From NCBI RefSeq assembly GCF_036227565.1, contig NZ_CP109460.1, positions 6,510,001 through 6,574,000 on the forward strand: a stretch of 64,000 bases of DNA. The letters run 5' to 3'. The position numbers and the translations under genes were made by a program. This DNA is from Streptomyces sp. NBC_01454 (lineage in GTDB: Bacteria; Actinomycetota; Actinomycetes; Streptomycetales; Streptomycetaceae). The notes below the pieces were generated by a model, which was not told where the DNA came from, did not search any database, and was given only the letters and a program-made list of their open reading frames with translations. The number at the start of each line of letters is the position of its first letter. Position 1 is the first letter of the stretch. This document shows positions 63,701 to 64,000 of the stretch, one piece after another.

Positions 63701-64000
63701 CTACCGGCCCGGTTTCTCCGTGCCTGCCGGCCCGTCGCCACGCCGTCCCCGCGCCGTGCGGCCGGACTTCTCCGCCCCCGCCCGTCCGCGACTCCCTGCC
63801 GGTCCGCGCGCCCCGGTCAGCTCCGGCATCCCCGCCGTCAGTGCCCGCATGCTCCGCGCCACCAGCTCCGCCGGCCCCCGGGGGCCGTCCGGCGGCTCGT
63901 CGCCCGCCGCCCACTGCTCGACGGCGACCCGCATCGCGGTGTTCGCGGCCGCCGCGGCCAGCCGTACCTCCAGCGGGCCGGCGCCGGTCAGCCGCTCCAG
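63701..64000 (-). CDS. C-terminal part of a probable TetR-family regulator (5' end outside window)
   Basis: The frame is open from the right edge to a TAG at 63701. The visible 99 residues run LERLTGAGPLEVRLAAAAAN, TAMRVAVEQWAAGDEPPDGP, RGPAELVARSMRALTAGMPE, LTGARGP. This resembles the last helices of TetR/AcrR proteins, especially the RLAAAAANTAMRVAVEQW segment, followed by a basic disordered tail. The DNA-binding domain would be outside the window, so the family call is tentative. Confidence 0.6.
   Translation of the reverse strand: MERLTGAGPLEVRLAAAAANTAMRVAVEQWAAGDEPPDGPRGPAELVARSMRALTAGMPELTGARGPAGSRGRAGAEKSGRTARGRRGDGPAGTEKPGR

Overview
The window is high-GC actinobacterial chromosome, almost certainly Streptomyces. 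The signs are a strong G/C bias at third codon positions, frequent GTG and TTG starts, ATGA/GTGA start-stop overlaps, a complete conservon (cvnABCD), an SSI-type protease inhibitor and streptogrisin-type secreted proteases. The order tlyA-nadK-recN ... pyrG-nudix ... ald-parA-like-scpA-scpB-rluB ... aroH-tyrA-cmk-plsC-der matches what I recall of the Streptomyces core chromosome. I see no tRNA, rRNA, CRISPR array, prophage or insertion sequence.

Layout. 1-2.4 kb: the end of a siderophore (FecCD/FecE-type) ABC importer and an SCP2-like protein. 2.5-8.3 kb: a small acidic protein, tlyA, nadK, an S41 protease on the opposite strand, and recN. 8.9-15.2 kb: envelope genes (a GT2 enzyme fused to a degenerate deacetylase-like domain, an LCP protein, a GT4 glycosyltransferase) and a LysE exporter. 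15.2-21.3 kb: PucR and LacI regulators, a GH64 beta-1,3-glucanase with a LacI-type operator and a possible leader peptide, and a GH15 enzyme. 21.7-27.7 kb: pyrG, a Nudix hydrolase, a STAND/TPR protein and ald. 28.0-32.9 kb: a chromosome-organisation cluster with an orphan ParA, an overlapping probable ribbon-helix-helix protein, scpA, scpB and a pseudouridine synthase. 33.0-35.3 kb: an ADP-ribosylglycohydrolase behind a perfect 16-bp inverted repeat, then two convergent nucleotidyltransferase genes that both look truncated. 35.4-39.9 kb: aroH, tyrA, cmk, an acyltransferase and der. 39.9-50.7 kb: two hypotheticals, an Rpf/LysM protein, a GT4 plus unknown-protein operon, a WYL regulator, an orphan ctaD, an I78 inhibitor, a PAP2 phosphatase and a membrane mannosyltransferase. 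50.9-54.0 kb: an MFS pump and a glutaryl-CoA dehydrogenase-like enzyme. 54.1-58.8 kb: a SepF-like gene divergent from a conservon. 59.1-63.3 kb: two streptogrisin-type proteases, a slipin and an SSI inhibitor. The last 300 bases hold the C-terminal part of a probable TetR regulator.

Themes. Three modules deserve most attention. The first is the ParA-RHH pair, which resembles a plasmid partition cassette built into the condensin (ScpAB) operon. The second is the ADP-ribosylglycohydrolase/nucleotidyltransferase locus with its large palindrome and decaying partners. The third is the protease-inhibitor island, whose SSI has Lys at the predicted P1 position. The fused deacetylase-like domain at 9.2-9.7 kb has lost its recognisable catalytic motifs. 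Function calls rest on motifs and remembered family features; no database search was run.
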